From contig PXTR01000139.1 in assembly GCA_003023245.1 (NCBI GenBank), positions 1 through 6,259 of the forward strand: a stretch of DNA of 6,259 nt. Direction: 5' to 3'. Made by a program: the position numbers and the translations under genes. This stretch comes from Bacteroidetes bacterium QS_8_68_15 (GTDB taxonomy: Bacteria > Bacteroidota > Rhodothermia > Rhodothermales > Salinibacteraceae). This document shows, one piece after another, positions 6,130 through 6,259 of the stretch; positions within the stretch are counted from its first letter, which is position 1, and every line of letters starts with the position of its first letter. Below the pieces are notes generated by a model. The model was not told the DNA's origin, ran no database searches, and worked only from the letters and a program-made list of their open reading frames with translations.

Positions 6130-6188
6130 GCGCGTCCTTTCGAATCGAAAGACGCGCGCGCCGGTCCTCTCCCCGCCTCGTCAGGCGG
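6130..6188 (+). promoter_or_regulatory. Two further hairpins downstream of the terminator
   Basis: GCGCGTCCTTTCGA (6130-6143) and TCGAAAGACGCGC (6145-6157) form a 13-bp inverted repeat with one extra C on the left arm. CCGCCT (6173-6178) and AGGCGG (6183-6188) form a perfect 6-bp stem with loop CGTC. Both lie in the leader of the unseen downstream gene. Neither is followed by a T tract, so they are not simple terminators. The rest to 6259 shows no coding region I can defend. Confidence 0.55.
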
Positions 6189-6259
6189 AATCGGTCGTCC
6201 TCACGCGGCGACCGCGCCCGCACCTCTCGCTGCTGTACTGGCGCCTCTTCTGGATGGAT

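Noticed and set aside
6127..6259. Frame open from ATG 6127 to the window end, and a neighbouring frame ending in RPHLSLLYWRLFWMD
   Set aside because: The ATG sits directly on the terminator T tract and the frame crosses two hairpins; the other frame has a protein-like end but no usable start before 6253. Neither is supportable without the next sequence.

Overview
The window is GC-rich and reads almost entirely on the plus strand. It holds the middle and end of an arginine biosynthesis operon: argD (5' end outside the window), an N-acyl-ornithine carbamoyltransferase (argF'), argB, an M20-family deacetylase (argE) and argH. At the right edge lie a SAM-I (S-box) riboswitch and a rho-independent terminator, leading to an unseen gene, probably of methionine/SAM metabolism. 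The carbamoyltransferase that acts on acylated ornithine, the Bacteroidota-type sequence motifs, the lack of Shine-Dalgarno sequences before every start and the very high GC together suggest a high-GC Bacteroidota/Rhodothermota-like organism (inference). If so, carbamoylation precedes deacetylation: acetylglutamate (ArgB, then ArgC outside the window), ArgD to N-acetylornithine, ArgF' to N-acetylcitrulline, ArgE to citrulline, ArgG (outside) and ArgH to arginine.

Layout: argD 2-716; element E1 713-864; a third heptamer array 895-922; argF' 939-1949; E2 1946-2157; argB 2198-2906; E3 2903-3091; argE 3098-4222; E4 4248-4327; argH 4330-5612; E5 5609-5805; SAM-I aptamer 5897-6037; terminator 6096-6126; two more hairpins to the end.

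The most striking signal is between the genes. Every gap carries a pair of inverted arrays of 7-bp units. On the stop-codon side the unit is GTGATNC, and its first copy supplies the TGA stop of the gene. On the start-codon side it is the reverse complement, TCACGNA. The cores between the arrays share short motifs, and one core (E3) is in the opposite orientation to the others. This looks like one dispersed, MITE-like or STRR-like family that has entered successive gaps of the operon. The argE-argH gap has the same architecture built from a different heptamer (ACCATCT/AGATGGT).

The second oddity is that argD, argB and argH each lack a short internal stretch, with the reading frame shifted across the join, while argF' and argE are intact. 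Either the assembly dropped tens of bases at three places or the pathway is decaying. Strong conservation on both sides of each join favours missing sequence or very recent damage.
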